Assembly: GCA_937960785.1 (NCBI GenBank) | Contig: CALGOZ010000160.1 | Span: forward strand, 1-13,382 | Length of the DNA: 13,382 bases | DNA from: an uncultured Pseudogracilibacillus sp. | GTDB taxonomy: Bacteria > Bacillota > Bacilli > Bacillales > Amphibacillaceae | Direction of reading: 5' to 3' | Shown here: positions 1 to 7,967 of the stretch, piece after piece | Position numbering within the stretch: the stretch's first letter is position 1 | How the letters are laid out: each line of letters opens with the position of its first letter | Position numbers and translations under genes: made by a program | Notes under the pieces: model-generated | The model's input: only the letters and a program-made list of their open reading frames with translations | Told to the model about the DNA's origin: nothing | Database searches by the model: none

Positions 1-215
1 ACTCAGTAGAGGTCTCCATTGAGTAAGATGCAACACTTTTGTGCGTGGACCTACTCAGTAGAGGTCTCCATTGAGTAAGCTGAAGTGTCGACTCTAATTA
101 TCTTACCTAGTGGAGGGTTCCATTAAGTAAGCACAAGTGTTATTTCTCATTAACTTACTCGACAGAGAGCCTTCTACTGAGTAAACTGAGATGTTATTCC
201 TTCCTAACTTACTTA
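1..215. repeat. Array of ~30-bp palindromic repeats, period ~52 bp
   Basis: At least four copies are visible at about 1-27, 50-79, 102-131 and 154-185. The two best copies (1-27 and 53-79) are identical over 27 bp. Each copy is an imperfect dyad with outer arms close to CTTACTCAGTAGAG and CTCCATTGAGTAAG, so each could form a hairpin or a cruciform. Copy 4 matches the others better when reverse-complemented (it carries CTACTGAGTAA) and is about 2 bp longer. The 22-bp stretches after copies 2, 3 and 4 also resemble each other (AAGTGT/ATGTTATT-like cores), so the whole 52-bp unit is repeated. A further partial CTTACTTA occurs at 208-215. The array is cut by the left window edge and probably continues upstream. 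No ORF covers it. It looks like a degenerate minisatellite or REP/MITE-derived array of unknown role. Confidence 0.8.
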
Positions 216-240
216 ATAACGCAATAAGACGCAAGGTTTA

Positions 241-293
241 AAGCATTTTTTAAATGCATTAGCTGAATAAAAAGCTACTTGCTCAAGTTTTTT
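241..293. terminator. Weak terminator-like hairpins after aroK
   Basis: Bases 242-257 contain GCATTT and AAATGC separated by TTT. Bases 277-288 contain ACTTG and CAAGT, followed by six T on the plus strand and preceded by an A run. Either could end transcription from aroK (minus strand) or from whatever lies left of the window. The stems are short and the second has a very tight loop. The rest of 216-332 shows nothing else I can identify. Confidence 0.25.
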
Positions 294-332
294 GCTAAGT
301 TTTGCCCAGTCTCTTTCTAGTATGTCAATTAT

Positions 333-842
333 TTAGGCGTTTTCGTCCAAACGTTCAATAATTTCTTTTGCAATTATTTGGGGTGATTTTCCGTCGGTAT
401 TTACTTTTAAATGATGAGTACTGTAATAAGCCTTTCTTTCTTCAAATAGTTGTTTTATTTCATCTTCGGACTTTTGTTGTAAAATCGGCCTCGTTGTAAT
501 TAAATCACCGAGTCTATCCAACCAACTCTTCCAACTAAGGTCGAGATATACGACGAAACAATTATCTAAACAAGCATTGCGAATTTCCTCTTGTAAAAAA
601 GCCCCTCCACCAAGAGCAACGACTTTACCTTCTTTTTTAATAAGAGATAAAATGTGTTCCTTTTCCTTTTTGCGGAAAAAAGCTTCTCCATATTTACTGA
701 AAATTTCTGTCGTCGGCATACCTAATTCTTGTTCGATTTGTTCATCAGTGTCGATAAAGGGACGATTTAATAGTTTAGCGAGTTCTTTTGCAATCGTCGT
801 TTTTCCCGCTCCCATAAAACCGATTAACATAATGTTTTTCAT
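333..842 (-). CDS. aroK: Shikimate kinase (AroK/AroL family)
   Basis: A 169-residue, full-length cytoplasmic enzyme that phosphorylates shikimate at the 3-OH with ATP in the chorismate pathway. Visible motifs are the Walker A P-loop GFMGAGKT (residues 8-15), the shikimate-binding Asp in DTD (31-33), Arg57 in GEAFFR, the glycine-rich GGG (78-80) that also contacts shikimate, Arg118 in the lid (TTRP), and Arg136. All key residues are in place, so the enzyme should be active. The ATG start has an AAGGTGG ribosome site at 852-858 that overlaps the stop codon of the upstream oxidoreductase gene. This makes it the last gene of the minus-strand redox operon. That neighbourhood is odd for aroK, and a relative acting on another small molecule cannot be fully excluded, but the motifs fit true shikimate kinase. 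Confidence 0.93.
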   Translation of the reverse strand: MKNIMLIGFMGAGKTTIAKELAKLLNRPFIDTDEQIEQELGMPTTEIFSKYGEAFFRKKEKEHILSLIKKEGKVVALGGGAFLQEEIRNACLDNCFVVYLDLSWKSWLDRLGDLITTRPILQQKSEDEIKQLFEERKAYYSTHHLKVNTDGKSPQIIAKEIIERLDENA

Positions 843-856
843 CTTTTATGGCCACC

Positions 857-2080
857 TTATGATTTATTCTTCGTGATTTGGATAAAGTTTCTGTGGACTT
901 GTCGACGTCCCTCTTCGATGTGGGGATCAAATTGAATCGTCGCTGCTTGTCGTGTTGCAATTACTTGTTTTAATGCTTCTTCTAATCGTTGTTTTACGGA
1001 TTGATCTTTAGATGTTTTATAAGCGATTGATAATCCAGCGACAGTACCTTGTTCTCGTGCGACCTTTGCACTTTCAATTCCGGTAATATTTCCAGCGACG
1101 TATACATTTTCTACCGGCGTTTCCATCGCTTCGTTATGGACTGGGACGTGACCGCCTAATGAAGCAACATATTGAAACGGTACACCGACGGTTGCGGCCA
1201 GTTCACTTAATGGATACAATCCCCCCGCGATACAAACGAAATCGACAGGGATTTCGCTTTCTGTTCCTTGAACTGGTGTACCGTCGGCATTTATATCAAC
1301 CGTCGTAACAGATTCAACGGCTTTTTCTCCGTTTATTTGGGTAATTGCTTTTCGTAAATGAATCGGCATGTCCCACATTTTCACACCAGATTTAGGAAAA
1401 AATTGTACAGCTAGATTTTGTGCCCAATTAAAATGAGCAAATTTACTACCGAATCGAATAAAAGCAGAAGGTGCTAAGTGAGCGATGCGTACGAGACGCT
1501 CCATTACTTTTTTCGGATTACTATGTTCAGTAGTCGCTACATTTTCTACCGGTAATGCTATGCTATGTATATCGATTCCTGCTAGTTGCAACTCCCGGGC
1601 TATTGCTACAGATAAGACATTAACACCGACGATAATGCCCCGTTCACCGACACGTACGCGATGTACGTTCGTCATTACTTGCGCAGCACCAATTGACATA
1701 ACCCCTGGTAAAGTCCATCCAGGAATAGGTGTTGCCGCTTCAGCAGCACCCGTTGCGATTACAACGTGAGTAGTCGGGTAGTTTCCTTTATTTGTATGTA
1801 CGATAATTGATCCGTTTTCTTTCTTTTCGATATGGTGAACGGATACATGCAGTTTGATTTCTGTATTTAATTTATTTGCTTCTTCGATTAATTTTTCACC
1901 TTCTGCAATACCGTTCCACCATTCTCCGTTCGGTTCTTCATGTAATTGACCGAGCAGTCGACCTCCTGCATAAGGGAATTCGTCGAGGACGGCGACGTTT
2001 AAATCATGTTTACGACATGCGATTGCTGCAGCAAGTCCTGCAGGTCCAGCACCGACGATAATGACATCGTATTTACTCAT
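857..2080 (-). CDS. FAD-dependent oxidoreductase subunit (HcnB/OoxA-like)
   Basis: A 407-residue flavoprotein of the pyridine nucleotide-disulfide oxidoreductase fold. It corresponds to the electron-transfer subunit of heteromeric amine/imino-acid dehydrogenases (HcnB of hydrogen cyanide synthase, OoxA of opine oxidase, alpha subunit of D-hydroxyproline dehydrogenase). The N-terminal FAD site is GAGPAG (10-15), ATGA with downstream PIPGW lies at 109-122, and the flavin-contacting AGN is at 329-331. The second Rossmann motif is degenerate (G152-V-N-V-L-S157 where GxGxxG is expected), so the domain may not use NAD(P)H in the usual way. HcnB and OoxA often carry a C-terminal BFD cluster domain; here that domain is absent and is supplied by the separate gene at 2444-2725. 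The ATG overlaps the preceding TGA by 4 nt (ATGA), indicating translational coupling. The substrate is unknown. Confidence 0.85.
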   Translation of the reverse strand: MSKYDVIIVGAGPAGLAAAIACRKHDLNVAVLDEFPYAGGRLLGQLHEEPNGEWWNGIAEGEKLIEEANKLNTEIKLHVSVHHIEKKENGSIIVHTNKGNYPTTHVVIATGAAEAATPIPGWTLPGVMSIGAAQVMTNVHRVRVGERGIIVGVNVLSVAIARELQLAGIDIHSIALPVENVATTEHSNPKKVMERLVRIAHLAPSAFIRFGSKFAHFNWAQNLAVQFFPKSGVKMWDMPIHLRKAITQINGEKAVESVTTVDINADGTPVQGTESEIPVDFVCIAGGLYPLSELAATVGVPFQYVASLGGHVPVHNEAMETPVENVYVAGNITGIESAKVAREQGTVAGLSIAYKTSKDQSVKQRLEEALKQVIATRQAATIQFDPHIEEGRRQVHRNFIQITKNKS

Positions 2081-2463
2081 GTTTCTTCACCATCTTTCAT
2101 TTCTGCATATTCTTTGTACGTTTTAGGGAACGTTTCATTGCTCGGATCTAATGGTGAAGGTTTTTCCCTTTCACTTTCAACTACCATATTCGGCTCAATT
2201 GGTGTAAGGCAAGCTCGAACGTTTGATACTCCATTTACAGTAACTCGACATTCAAAGCAATGCCCTATATTACAATAAATGCCTCGGGGTGAACCGGAAT
2301 GTTCGTGGTATCGTAAAGTACGAATTCTGTTAGCTAATAAAGCTGAAGCAATCGTATCCTTTTCATAACCTTCATACGTTTTACCATTAAAGGTAAACGT
2401 AATCTTTTTTCCTTTCGTTGCGTCACCGAGAATTGGATGATGTTCAATCCGTTTTTGTTTCAT
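2077..2463 (-). CDS. [2Fe-2S] ferredoxin-type subunit (HcnA/SoxA-N-like)
   Basis: A 128-residue protein with a plant-type ferredoxin cluster motif: Cys64-x4-Cys69-x2-Cys72 and a fourth ligand, Cys85. The segment ITFTFNGKTYEG near residues 21-32 is typical of the beta-grasp entry strands. This is the small iron-sulfur subunit of HcnABC/OoxAB/hydroxyproline dehydrogenase-like complexes and is thought to relay electrons between flavin sites or onward to the respiratory chain. The start ATG has a perfect AGGAGG at 2472-2477. The gene begins 20 nt inside the end of the BFD-protein gene, and its stop overlaps the start of the FAD subunit gene. The product should therefore be made stoichiometrically with its partners. 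Confidence 0.87.
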   Translation of the reverse strand: MKQKRIEHHPILGDATKGKKITFTFNGKTYEGYEKDTIASALLANRIRTLRYHEHSGSPRGIYCNIGHCFECRVTVNGVSNVRACLTPIEPNMVVESEREKPSPLDPSNETFPKTYKEYAEMKDGEET

Positions 2464-2725
2464 TGTTATAGCCTCCTAGTTGCTCTAATGAAATTGGTCG
2501 AACGGGAGGTTGTACTTTTAACGGAAGAGGATCGGTCGGTTCAGTGTTCGTTACTTTTAATAATACTTCATCGACGATCGGACGACAGGTCCTACCTCCA
2601 CAAAAACCCATCCCGGCTCGTGTGCGTAATTTTAATTCTCGGGCAGTAGTATTAAATTGTTTAGCTGTTTCTTCTAATTGTTTTAACGTTACTTCTTCGC
2701 AACGACATATAATGACATCTCTCAC
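2444..2725 (-). CDS. BFD-like [2Fe-2S]-binding protein, GTG start
   Basis: A small BFD-type (bacterioferritin-associated ferredoxin-like) iron-sulfur protein of about 93 residues. Counting from the chosen start, the four ligands are Cys7 and Cys9 (CRC) and Cys42 and Cys47 (GFCGGRTCRP), the usual CxC plus CxxxxC arrangement. I chose the GTG at 2723-2725 because GGAGG lies 8 nt upstream (2734-2738). A longer reading from TTG at 2740 would place that same GGAGG inside the coding sequence and leave no ribosome site. In HcnB-type proteins this domain is fused to the C-terminus of the FAD subunit; here it is free-standing and first in the operon. Its 3' end overlaps the ferredoxin gene by 20 nt. 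It probably shuttles electrons in the complex. Confidence 0.85.
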   Translation of the reverse strand: MRDVIICRCEEVTLKQLEETAKQFNTTARELKLRTRAGMGFCGGRTCRPIVDEVLLKVTNTEPTDPLPLKVQPPVRPISLEQLGGYNNETKTD

Positions 2726-2785
2726 TTGTGTAACCTCCAAGTTTTAAGGTATGATATACGTAAAACTATATATAAATATATTTCT

Positions 2786-2794
2786 ATCATAACA
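2786..2794 (-). promoter_or_regulatory. Candidate extended -10 promoter for the redox-aroK operon
   Basis: Read on the minus strand, the sequence is TG-T-TATGAT, an extended -10 element with five of six consensus bases. It lies about 60 nt upstream of the GTG start of the BFD gene. No good -35 exists at 17 bp, which is tolerable for an extended -10. The flanking region is very AT-rich, so chance matches are possible. Confidence 0.4.
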
Positions 2795-2823
2795 TAAAAT
2801 AAATTGTTATATGAACAAAGTCG

Positions 2824-2856
2824 AAAGAGAATCGTTCAAACAAGTCGATTCTTTTT
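2824..2856. promoter_or_regulatory. Inverted repeat between divergent genes, possible operator
   Basis: An 11-bp inverted repeat has AAAGAGAATCG at 2824-2834 and CGATTCTTTTT at 2846-2856, with an 11-nt spacer. Ten of the 11 positions are Watson-Crick pairs and one is G-T. It sits between the candidate minus promoter (2786-2794) and the TATAAT at 2869-2874, so it would be untranscribed from either and suits a shared operator. If the plus promoter lies further upstream, it could instead act as an RNA hairpin with its trailing T-rich run. No regulator gene is next to it. Confidence 0.45.
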
Positions 2857-2868
2857 CTTTTCTTGAAA

Positions 2869-2874
2869 TATAAT
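2869..2874 (+). promoter_or_regulatory. Candidate -10 (TATAAT) for the DAO-family gene
   Basis: A perfect TATAAT lies about 45 nt upstream of the GTG start at 2919. The hexamer 17 bp upstream (CGATTC) is a poor -35 and overlaps the inverted repeat, as might be expected of an activator- or repressor-controlled promoter. Confidence is limited by the AT-rich context. Confidence 0.35.
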
Positions 2875-2918
2875 ACATGAACCATTTTCATTTTGACATT
2901 TAATAGGGAGGTATACCG

Positions 2919-4100
2919 GTGGGAAGGAAACGGTATGAAGTAGCAGTCATTGGTGGAGGAATTGTCGGAAGTGCAACAGCTTATTATTTAGCAACGGCTG
3001 GTTTAGAAACAGTTTTAATTGAAAAAAATGATATCGCTAGCGGAACGAGCTCTCGCTGTGATGGGAATGTTACGATTGTGGATAAAGATCCGGGTTTCGA
3101 TAGTGAGATGTCGCTTGTAAGTCAAGAGTTATTAAGGGATTTGCACGGGACGTTAGAAATCCCTTTTGAATTTAGAGAACATGGTAGTATTTTAGTTTGT
3201 GATAATGAAGAAGAAATGGAAGCAGCCATCGAATGGGTAAAGACGCAAAATGAAGCGGGTTTACAGTTTGAAGTGCTTGATCGTCAGGATATTAAAGATG
3301 AATCACCATTTTTTGCAGACGATATTCCCGGCGGTCTAGTTTGTGAGACTGATTCCTTAATTAATCCTTATATGTTTTGTTATTCGTTAATTCATAAGGC
3401 TGAACAGTTTGGATTACAAGTAAGAGCCCAAACAGAAGTGACAAATATAACGAAACAGGAAGACTTCAAAATCGAGACGACTAACGGTACATATTATGCT
3501 GAAAAAGTCGTTAATGCTGCGGGAGTTTGGGCTCCGTTTGTAAGTGAAATGTTAGGGATTAAATTGCCAATTATTCCGCGTAAAGGTCATATTTTAGTCG
3601 GTTCACGTTCTGAGCCCGTAATGTTGCGAAATGTAATGGAATTCGGGTATTTAATGAATAAGTTTGGTCGTGAGCGCATTGCTGATGAGCGGACGGCAGC
3701 ACACGGAGTTGCTCTCGTTTTAGAGCCGACCGAAAGTCAAAATTTTTTAATCGGAAGTAGCCGTCAGTTCGTAGGTTACGATAGTACGATTGATATTAAC
3801 GTCGTTCAGACAATTGCAAATCGTGCTTTGCGTTTTTTCCCAAAAATGAATGATTTTAAAATTATTCGTGCCTATACTGGATTTCGTCCGTATACGGAAG
3901 ACCATTTACCAATTGTATCAGCTGTCGATGAAATTCCGGGATATTACATTGCAGCAGGACACGAAGGGGATGGAATTAGTTTAGCAACAGGAACGGGTAA
4001 GTTAATTGAACAATTAATTACCGGCGCCGAGGAAACTGTATTTTCACCAGAACCGTTACGGTACGATCGTTTTGAACGGGATGTTGTAACTGTGGATTAA
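2919..4100 (+). CDS. DAO-family FAD oxidase/dehydrogenase (HcnC/OoxB-like)
   Basis: A 393-residue member of the glycine/D-amino-acid oxidase (DAO) superfamily, close in layout to HcnC, OoxB and the catalytic beta subunit of hydroxyproline/proline dehydrogenases. The FAD dinucleotide motif GGGIVG is at residues 12-17, followed by the E35-containing strand end (LIEKN). The C-terminal family signature GFRPYTEDHLPIV and the flavin-contacting GHEGDGISLATGTGK are intact. It likely oxidises the C-N bond of a small amine or imino acid and passes electrons to the divergent FAD and iron-sulfur proteins. The GTG start is set by GGGAGG at 2906-2911, 7 nt upstream. There is no signal peptide. A strong terminator follows directly. 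Candidate substrates known for the family are glycine, D/L-proline, cis-4-hydroxy-D-proline, sarcosine and opines; the sequence does not choose between them. Confidence 0.85.
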   Translation: MGRKRYEVAVIGGGIVGSATAYYLATAGLETVLIEKNDIASGTSSRCDGNVTIVDKDPGFDSEMSLVSQELLRDLHGTLEIPFEFREHGSILVCDNEEEMEAAIEWVKTQNEAGLQFEVLDRQDIKDESPFFADDIPGGLVCETDSLINPYMFCYSLIHKAEQFGLQVRAQTEVTNITKQEDFKIETTNGTYYAEKVVNAAGVWAPFVSEMLGIKLPIIPRKGHILVGSRSEPVMLRNVMEFGYLMNKFGRERIADERTAAHGVALVLEPTESQNFLIGSSRQFVGYDSTIDINVVQTIANRALRFFPKMNDFKIIRAYTGFRPYTEDHLPIVSAVDEIPGYYIAAGHEGDGISLATGTGKLIEQLITGAEETVFSPEPLRYDRFERDVVTVD

Positions 4101-4107
4101 AGATTGC

Positions 4108-4145
4108 AACGCGAATTCCGCTTGTGCGGACTTCGCGTTTCTGTT
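4108..4145 (+). terminator. Rho-independent terminator after the DAO-family gene
   Basis: AACGCGAA-tt-CCGC, loop TTGT, then GCGG-ac-TTCGCGTT and TCTGTTT. This is a long GC-rich stem with one 2x2 internal mismatch, starting 8 nt after the stop codon. It isolates the following MFS gene from read-through. Confidence 0.88.
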
Positions 4146-4190
4146 TAAATAAATACATAGCTTTATAAATAAAGGAGAAATAACTAGTTT

Positions 4191-5357
4191 ATGGATCGAC
4201 GTGTATATATGTTAATGTTAATTGCCTTTGTCGTAGGCATGTCAGAGCTAATTGTCGGTGGAATTTTAGATTTGATTGCTACCGATTTACATATAACGAT
4301 TAGTACGGCGGGGTTACTTATCACTGTCTTTGCTTTTGTCTTTGCAATTTCTTCCCCAATTTTACTTGTTACTTTTGCAAGAGTAGAACGAAAGAAACTA
4401 ATTATGCTTTCTTTAGTTGTTTTTTTCATTGGGATTATGTTAGCAGTCGTTAGCACGAATTTCACAATGTTATTGTTATCTCGTATTTTATCTGCAGCAA
4501 GTGGTTCGGTTGCGACAGTTCTTAGTATTAATTTAGCCTCCCGCGTCGTTGAACCGGCTTATCGGGGTCGGGCAATCGGACTTGTCGTGATGGGGATTAG
4601 TGGTTCTCTTGTGCTCGGCTTACCAATTGGTGTGTTTTTAGGGAACTTTATTAATTGGCGTGCACCTTTTATTTTGACCGCTTTTTTAACGTTACTTTTA
4701 TTTGTTGGGGTCCATTTTACGTTACAGCAGGTAAAACCAACCCAAGTCGTCACCTTAAGAGAACAATTAGCTACGTTGAAGGATCATCGCGTGTTTTTAG
4801 CCCATGCAACGACATTTTTCTTTTTAGCTGGTCACTTTACCTTTTATGGATATTTAACTCCTTATGTAAAAGAAACGATGAATTTCGATGGCTTAACGAT
4901 TTCAATTTTATATTTATGTTATGGGATTGCTGCCGTTTCTGGCGGTGGTTTAGCGGGTGTTTTTGCTGATCGTTTCGGTAATCGTAAAACGTTACTATCA
5001 GCAATCGCTATTTTAGCGTTAAGTTTATTTATTATGCCATTTACGACGAATTTACTCATTCTTTTTTGGCCGATTTTAATTTTGTGGGGAATTGTCAGTT
5101 GGGGAATTACACCTCCGATCCAAAGTCATTTATTCCAAGTTGCACCGGAAACTTCCGATATTCAACAAAGCTTAAATAATGCAGCATTACAACTAGGAAT
5201 TGCCTTTGGAACGTTAGTGGGCAGTTTTATTATTGATTATCGCTCGATTGCTGTCACACCACATGTTGGAATTGGCTTTGTCGCTTTATCCTTTATTGCA
5301 GCGATGATTACAATGCGAAATAGGGAGCGAGGGGTAAGGGAAAAAGGATCAATATAA
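4191..5357 (+). CDS. MFS (DHA1) efflux transporter, PbuE/AraJ-like
   Basis: A 388-residue integral membrane protein with about 12 hydrophobic helices and almost no N-terminal tail. It belongs to the DHA1 drug/metabolite efflux branch of the major facilitator superfamily. The N-terminal ELIVGGIL stretch, the loop motif DRFGNRK (260-266), and the late segment PETSDIQQSLNNAALQLGIA closely recall B. subtilis PbuE, the hypoxanthine/adenine efflux pump, which is also about 388 residues long. The substrate assignment is therefore suggestive, not firm; sugar or drug efflux paralogues (AraJ/YdhP types) look similar. The only ribosome site is AAAGGAG at 4171-4177, 13 nt from the ATG, longer than usual, and there is no alternative start in between. 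The 45 nt between the preceding terminator and the ribosome site leave no room for the adenine riboswitch that controls pbuE in B. subtilis. Confidence 0.82.
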   Translation: MDRRVYMLMLIAFVVGMSELIVGGILDLIATDLHITISTAGLLITVFAFVFAISSPILLVTFARVERKKLIMLSLVVFFIGIMLAVVSTNFTMLLLSRILSAASGSVATVLSINLASRVVEPAYRGRAIGLVVMGISGSLVLGLPIGVFLGNFINWRAPFILTAFLTLLLFVGVHFTLQQVKPTQVVTLREQLATLKDHRVFLAHATTFFFLAGHFTFYGYLTPYVKETMNFDGLTISILYLCYGIAAVSGGGLAGVFADRFGNRKTLLSAIAILALSLFIMPFTTNLLILFWPILILWGIVSWGITPPIQSHLFQVAPETSDIQQSLNNAALQLGIAFGTLVGSFIIDYRSIAVTPHVGIGFVALSFIAAMITMRNRERGVREKGSI

Positions 5358-5359
5358 AA

Positions 5360-5393
5360 AGACGGTGCCTACCTTTTATAAAAGGCACCGTCT
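5360..5393. terminator. Bidirectional terminator between convergent genes
   Basis: An 11-bp perfect stem, AGACGGTGCCT (5360-5370) and AGGCACCGTCT (5383-5393). An AAAAA run on its left becomes a T tract for the minus strand, so it best terminates the gene at 5411-6196. The plus-strand tail (ACTAAGTTTC) is weaker but still plausible for the MFS gene. A second perfect 14-bp palindrome, CCTTTTATAAAAGG (5372-5385), is nested in the loop and competes with the main stem. Confidence 0.82.
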
Positions 5394-5410
5394 ACTAAGT
5401 TTCTAATAGT

Positions 5411-6196
5411 TTATTTTTCTTGTTTAAAAAACGATGTAAAATAAGGAACTGCATCTAGCATCATTGCACCGTACCAAAACATTTCTCCATCGATACGTTT
5501 GACAATTGCGTCAGGAAATTGTTCTTTAAACTGCTCAACATGGCTTTCTTGAAAGGGGAAAGGTTCAGTAGCTAAAAAGATATAGTCTAAATGTTCTTGT
5601 GCGAAATCTTTTTCAGTAACCGTTGGATAACGTCCTTCGTATGTTGTGAAAGGATTTTCAAACCCTAACGTTTCCAATACGGAATTAATATATGTACGAT
5701 TACCGGCGACCATGTAGGGGCGTTGCCAAATAACGTAGGCGGCTTTTTCACCCTTAAATTGTCTAGGTAATGTATCTAACATGGCGCGAATTCCGTTACT
5801 TAAGGATTCTGCTTGAAGATTGCGATCTGTAATTGTACCAAGGTCTGTAATCATTCGGAAGGCATTGTCCACCGATTGTATTTCAAAAACATAGACGGGA
5901 TAATGTTTTTCTAATTCTTTTACCATTTCTTCTGTATTTTCTTCTTTTTCCATAATGATTAAATCTGGTTTTAGCGAATGAATACGATCTATTTTGAAAT
6001 CTTTTGTACCACCTACATTTAAGGCTTTTGCTACTTTATCTTGTGGATATTTGCAAAAACGAGTCCTTCCGACAATTTCGTCATCTAATTGGAGTGAATA
6101 TAAGGTTTGTGTAATCGCTGGGGCAAAAGAGACGATTTTTTTCGGTGGAAAGGAAAAAGATATTTCTCTACCTAAATGATCTGTAACAGTTTTCAT
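5411..6196 (-). CDS. Helical-backbone metal receptor-like (BtuF-type) protein, no signal peptide
   Basis: A 261-residue protein with the fold of class III periplasmic binding proteins (BtuF/FhuD type). The N-terminus reads TVTDHLGREISFSFPPKKIVSFAPAIT, the usual first strand and first ligand loop, and a 'GG-T-DFKIDRIHSLKPDLII' stretch sits near residues 62-82. The family binds cobalamin, haem or metal chelates for ABC importers. Here the protein begins directly with the binding domain: there is no signal peptide or lipobox, and no permease or ATPase gene is near. It is therefore likely cytosolic, perhaps a sensor, chaperone or moonlighting binder. The ATG is supported by GAGGAGGA at 6203-6210. 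It is convergent with the MFS gene and divergent from the aminopeptidase. Confidence 0.75.
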   Translation of the reverse strand: MKTVTDHLGREISFSFPPKKIVSFAPAITQTLYSLQLDDEIVGRTRFCKYPQDKVAKALNVGGTKDFKIDRIHSLKPDLIIMEKEENTEEMVKELEKHYPVYVFEIQSVDNAFRMITDLGTITDRNLQAESLSNGIRAMLDTLPRQFKGEKAAYVIWQRPYMVAGNRTYINSVLETLGFENPFTTYEGRYPTVTEKDFAQEHLDYIFLATEPFPFQESHVEQFKEQFPDAIVKRIDGEMFWYGAMMLDAVPYFTSFFKQEK

Positions 6197-6305
6197 CGCA
6201 AGTCCTCCTCATTCTATTTATTTTTGTGTGAAAAAAGAGTTCATTTTATTTTCTCAATCATCTTTATCCTAGCATAAAAACTGTATTAAAGGTAAAATGT
6301 TTTAA

Positions 6306-6334
6306 TTGCGAAATTGGTTAAACTAAGCGATACT
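6306..6334 (+). promoter_or_regulatory. Candidate sigma-A promoter for the aminopeptidase
   Basis: TTGCGA (6306-6311), a 17-bp spacer, then GATACT (6329-6334). Each hexamer has four of six consensus bases. The -10 ends 35 nt before the ATG. Confidence 0.4.
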
Positions 6335-6369
6335 TTAAACGTAAGCTATTAATTTTAGGAGGGTAACGG

Positions 6370-7746
6370 ATGGCTAGAGAAGCAAAAGTGTTTTTTAAAT
6401 TTACGAATGAAGATGTAAAAGATTATATCGCTGATCAAACCGGTGATTTTGGTACGATTTTCGCAAATGGTGAATTACACGTTTTCGTAAAGGAAATAAA
6501 AGAGTCGCAACAAACTTATGAAAAGATTCGTCAACTTGCCGGTAGTATCGCTCGCGATTTACAAAAGCAAAAAGTAACGAAGGCAATAGTTGCCGATGAA
6601 CAGTTTAAAGAGGCATTCCAAGTATTAGATATTCAAAAAGTAACAACAGCCTTCGTGGAAGGTTGGCATTTAGGTAGTTATCAGTTTACGACTTATAAAT
6701 CAAAACAAGAAACAGAAGCGGTTGAATTACATTTGAAGCAAGGAGCCCTTCGTCAACAAGCGGTTAAAGAAGGGAAGTTACGCGCTGAAGCGACGGCATT
6801 CTCTCGCGATTTAATGAATGAAATCCCAAGCAAATTAAATCCGGAAACGTTTCCGCAAATTTTAATGGAAACCTTCGAAGGTACGGACGTCGACGTTGTA
6901 GTCCACGACAAGAACGCTTTGGAAGAGATGGAGATGAACGGTTTACTTGCAGTAAATCGTGGAAGTAAGTATGATCCGGCTTTTGTCGAACTTCATTATA
7001 AAGGCGACGCTTCTAAACCGTTAATTGCTCTCGTTGGTAAAGGGGTTACGTTTGATACGGGAGGAATTAGCTTAAAGAGTGGTCGTAATTTAAGTGATAT
7101 GCGTATGGATATGGGGGGAGCTGCAGCAGTAGCTGGTGCAGTGAAACTGTTAGCTAGTTTAAAAGCAAAAGTAAACGTCGTCGGTTTAATTCAAACGGTA
7201 GAAAATATGCCGGACCGTCATTCCTTATTACCGGGTGATGTCATTACATATAAAAATGGTCATACGGTTCAAATCGGCAATACCGATGCGGAAGGTCGTT
7301 TAATTTTGGCCGATGGTTTATTGCGCGCAGAAGAGTTAGAAGCAGATTACATCGTTGATATTGCAACATTAACTGGTGCAATTGCCTTTGCATTAGGACC
7401 GAAAGTAGCTGGAATTTTTGGGGAAGAATCATTATTGACAAAAATGAAAGCAATCGGTGAGGAAAATGGGGATTTCGTTTGGCCAATGCCATTAATTGAA
7501 GATTACGACCAAACGTTGAAAAGCGATTATGCCGACTTCTCCAATATAAGTAATCAAAGCTATGGTGGTTCGATTACAGCGGCTTTATTCCTTCGCCGTT
7601 TCATTGAAAATCCGAAAAGATGGGTCCATGTCGATATGGCGGGTGTAATGGAGAGTAAAGAAGAGGGGTACTATCGCAATTCAGCTACCGGCTTTGGTGC
7701 TCGTTTATTAGCAGATTATGCTGTAGAGGTATCATCGTCGAATTAA
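6370..7746 (+). CDS. M17 family leucyl aminopeptidase
   Basis: A 458-residue cytosolic di-metal aminopeptidase that removes N-terminal residues from peptides. The catalytic C-terminal domain has every expected landmark: Lys224 and Asp229 in GKGVTFDTGG, Lys236 in ISLK, Asp247 in MDMGG, and Asp306, Glu308 and Arg310 in the family signature NTDAEGRL (304-311). These correspond to the two metal sites and the catalytic Lys and Arg/bicarbonate site of bovine lens aminopeptidase. The protein is about 40 residues shorter than the usual ~500, all in the poorly conserved N-terminal macro-like domain, so activity should be kept. The ATG has AGGAGGG at 6357-6363. The gene is monocistronic: it has its own promoter region and is followed by a strong terminator. 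Other family roles (DNA-binding PepA) cannot be judged from sequence. Confidence 0.92.
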   Translation: MAREAKVFFKFTNEDVKDYIADQTGDFGTIFANGELHVFVKEIKESQQTYEKIRQLAGSIARDLQKQKVTKAIVADEQFKEAFQVLDIQKVTTAFVEGWHLGSYQFTTYKSKQETEAVELHLKQGALRQQAVKEGKLRAEATAFSRDLMNEIPSKLNPETFPQILMETFEGTDVDVVVHDKNALEEMEMNGLLAVNRGSKYDPAFVELHYKGDASKPLIALVGKGVTFDTGGISLKSGRNLSDMRMDMGGAAAVAGAVKLLASLKAKVNVVGLIQTVENMPDRHSLLPGDVITYKNGHTVQIGNTDAEGRLILADGLLRAEELEADYIVDIATLTGAIAFALGPKVAGIFGEESLLTKMKAIGEENGDFVWPMPLIEDYDQTLKSDYADFSNISNQSYGGSITAALFLRRFIENPKRWVHVDMAGVMESKEEGYYRNSATGFGARLLADYAVEVSSSN

Positions 7747-7782
7747 TCATAAAAGTTGAGACATATTAACATTAAATAGAAG

Positions 7783-7831
7783 AATGGATTAAGTTTTCTA
7801 GTACTAGAAAGCTTAATCCATTTTTATTTTT
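7783..7831 (+). terminator. Rho-independent terminator after the aminopeptidase
   Basis: An 11-bp stem, AATGGATTAAG and CTTAATCCATT, encloses a perfect palindrome TTTCTAGTACTAGAAA (7795-7810) and is followed by TTTTTATTTTT. It lies about 37 nt after the stop codon. Confidence 0.9.
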
Positions 7832-7893
7832 GTTCTAAAACTTAATTTCGTGTGCGCTATCTATTGGGATTTCCTTACTAAATAAGGCATTTT

Positions 7894-7931
7894 AAAAACG
7901 TTGTTCCTTTTATACTGAGAACAACGTTTTT
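7894..7931. terminator. Bidirectional terminator
   Basis: A 13-bp perfect stem, AAAAACGTTGTTC (7894-7906) and GAACAACGTTTTT (7919-7931), with a 12-nt loop and A/T runs built into both flanks. It works in either direction; its main client is probably the minus-strand release-factor gene that ends at 7968. The 7747-7967 gap contains only the two terminators. Confidence 0.82.
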
Positions 7932-7967
7932 ATTAATATGTTTGTCCTAACTTGTGTACTTTATAAA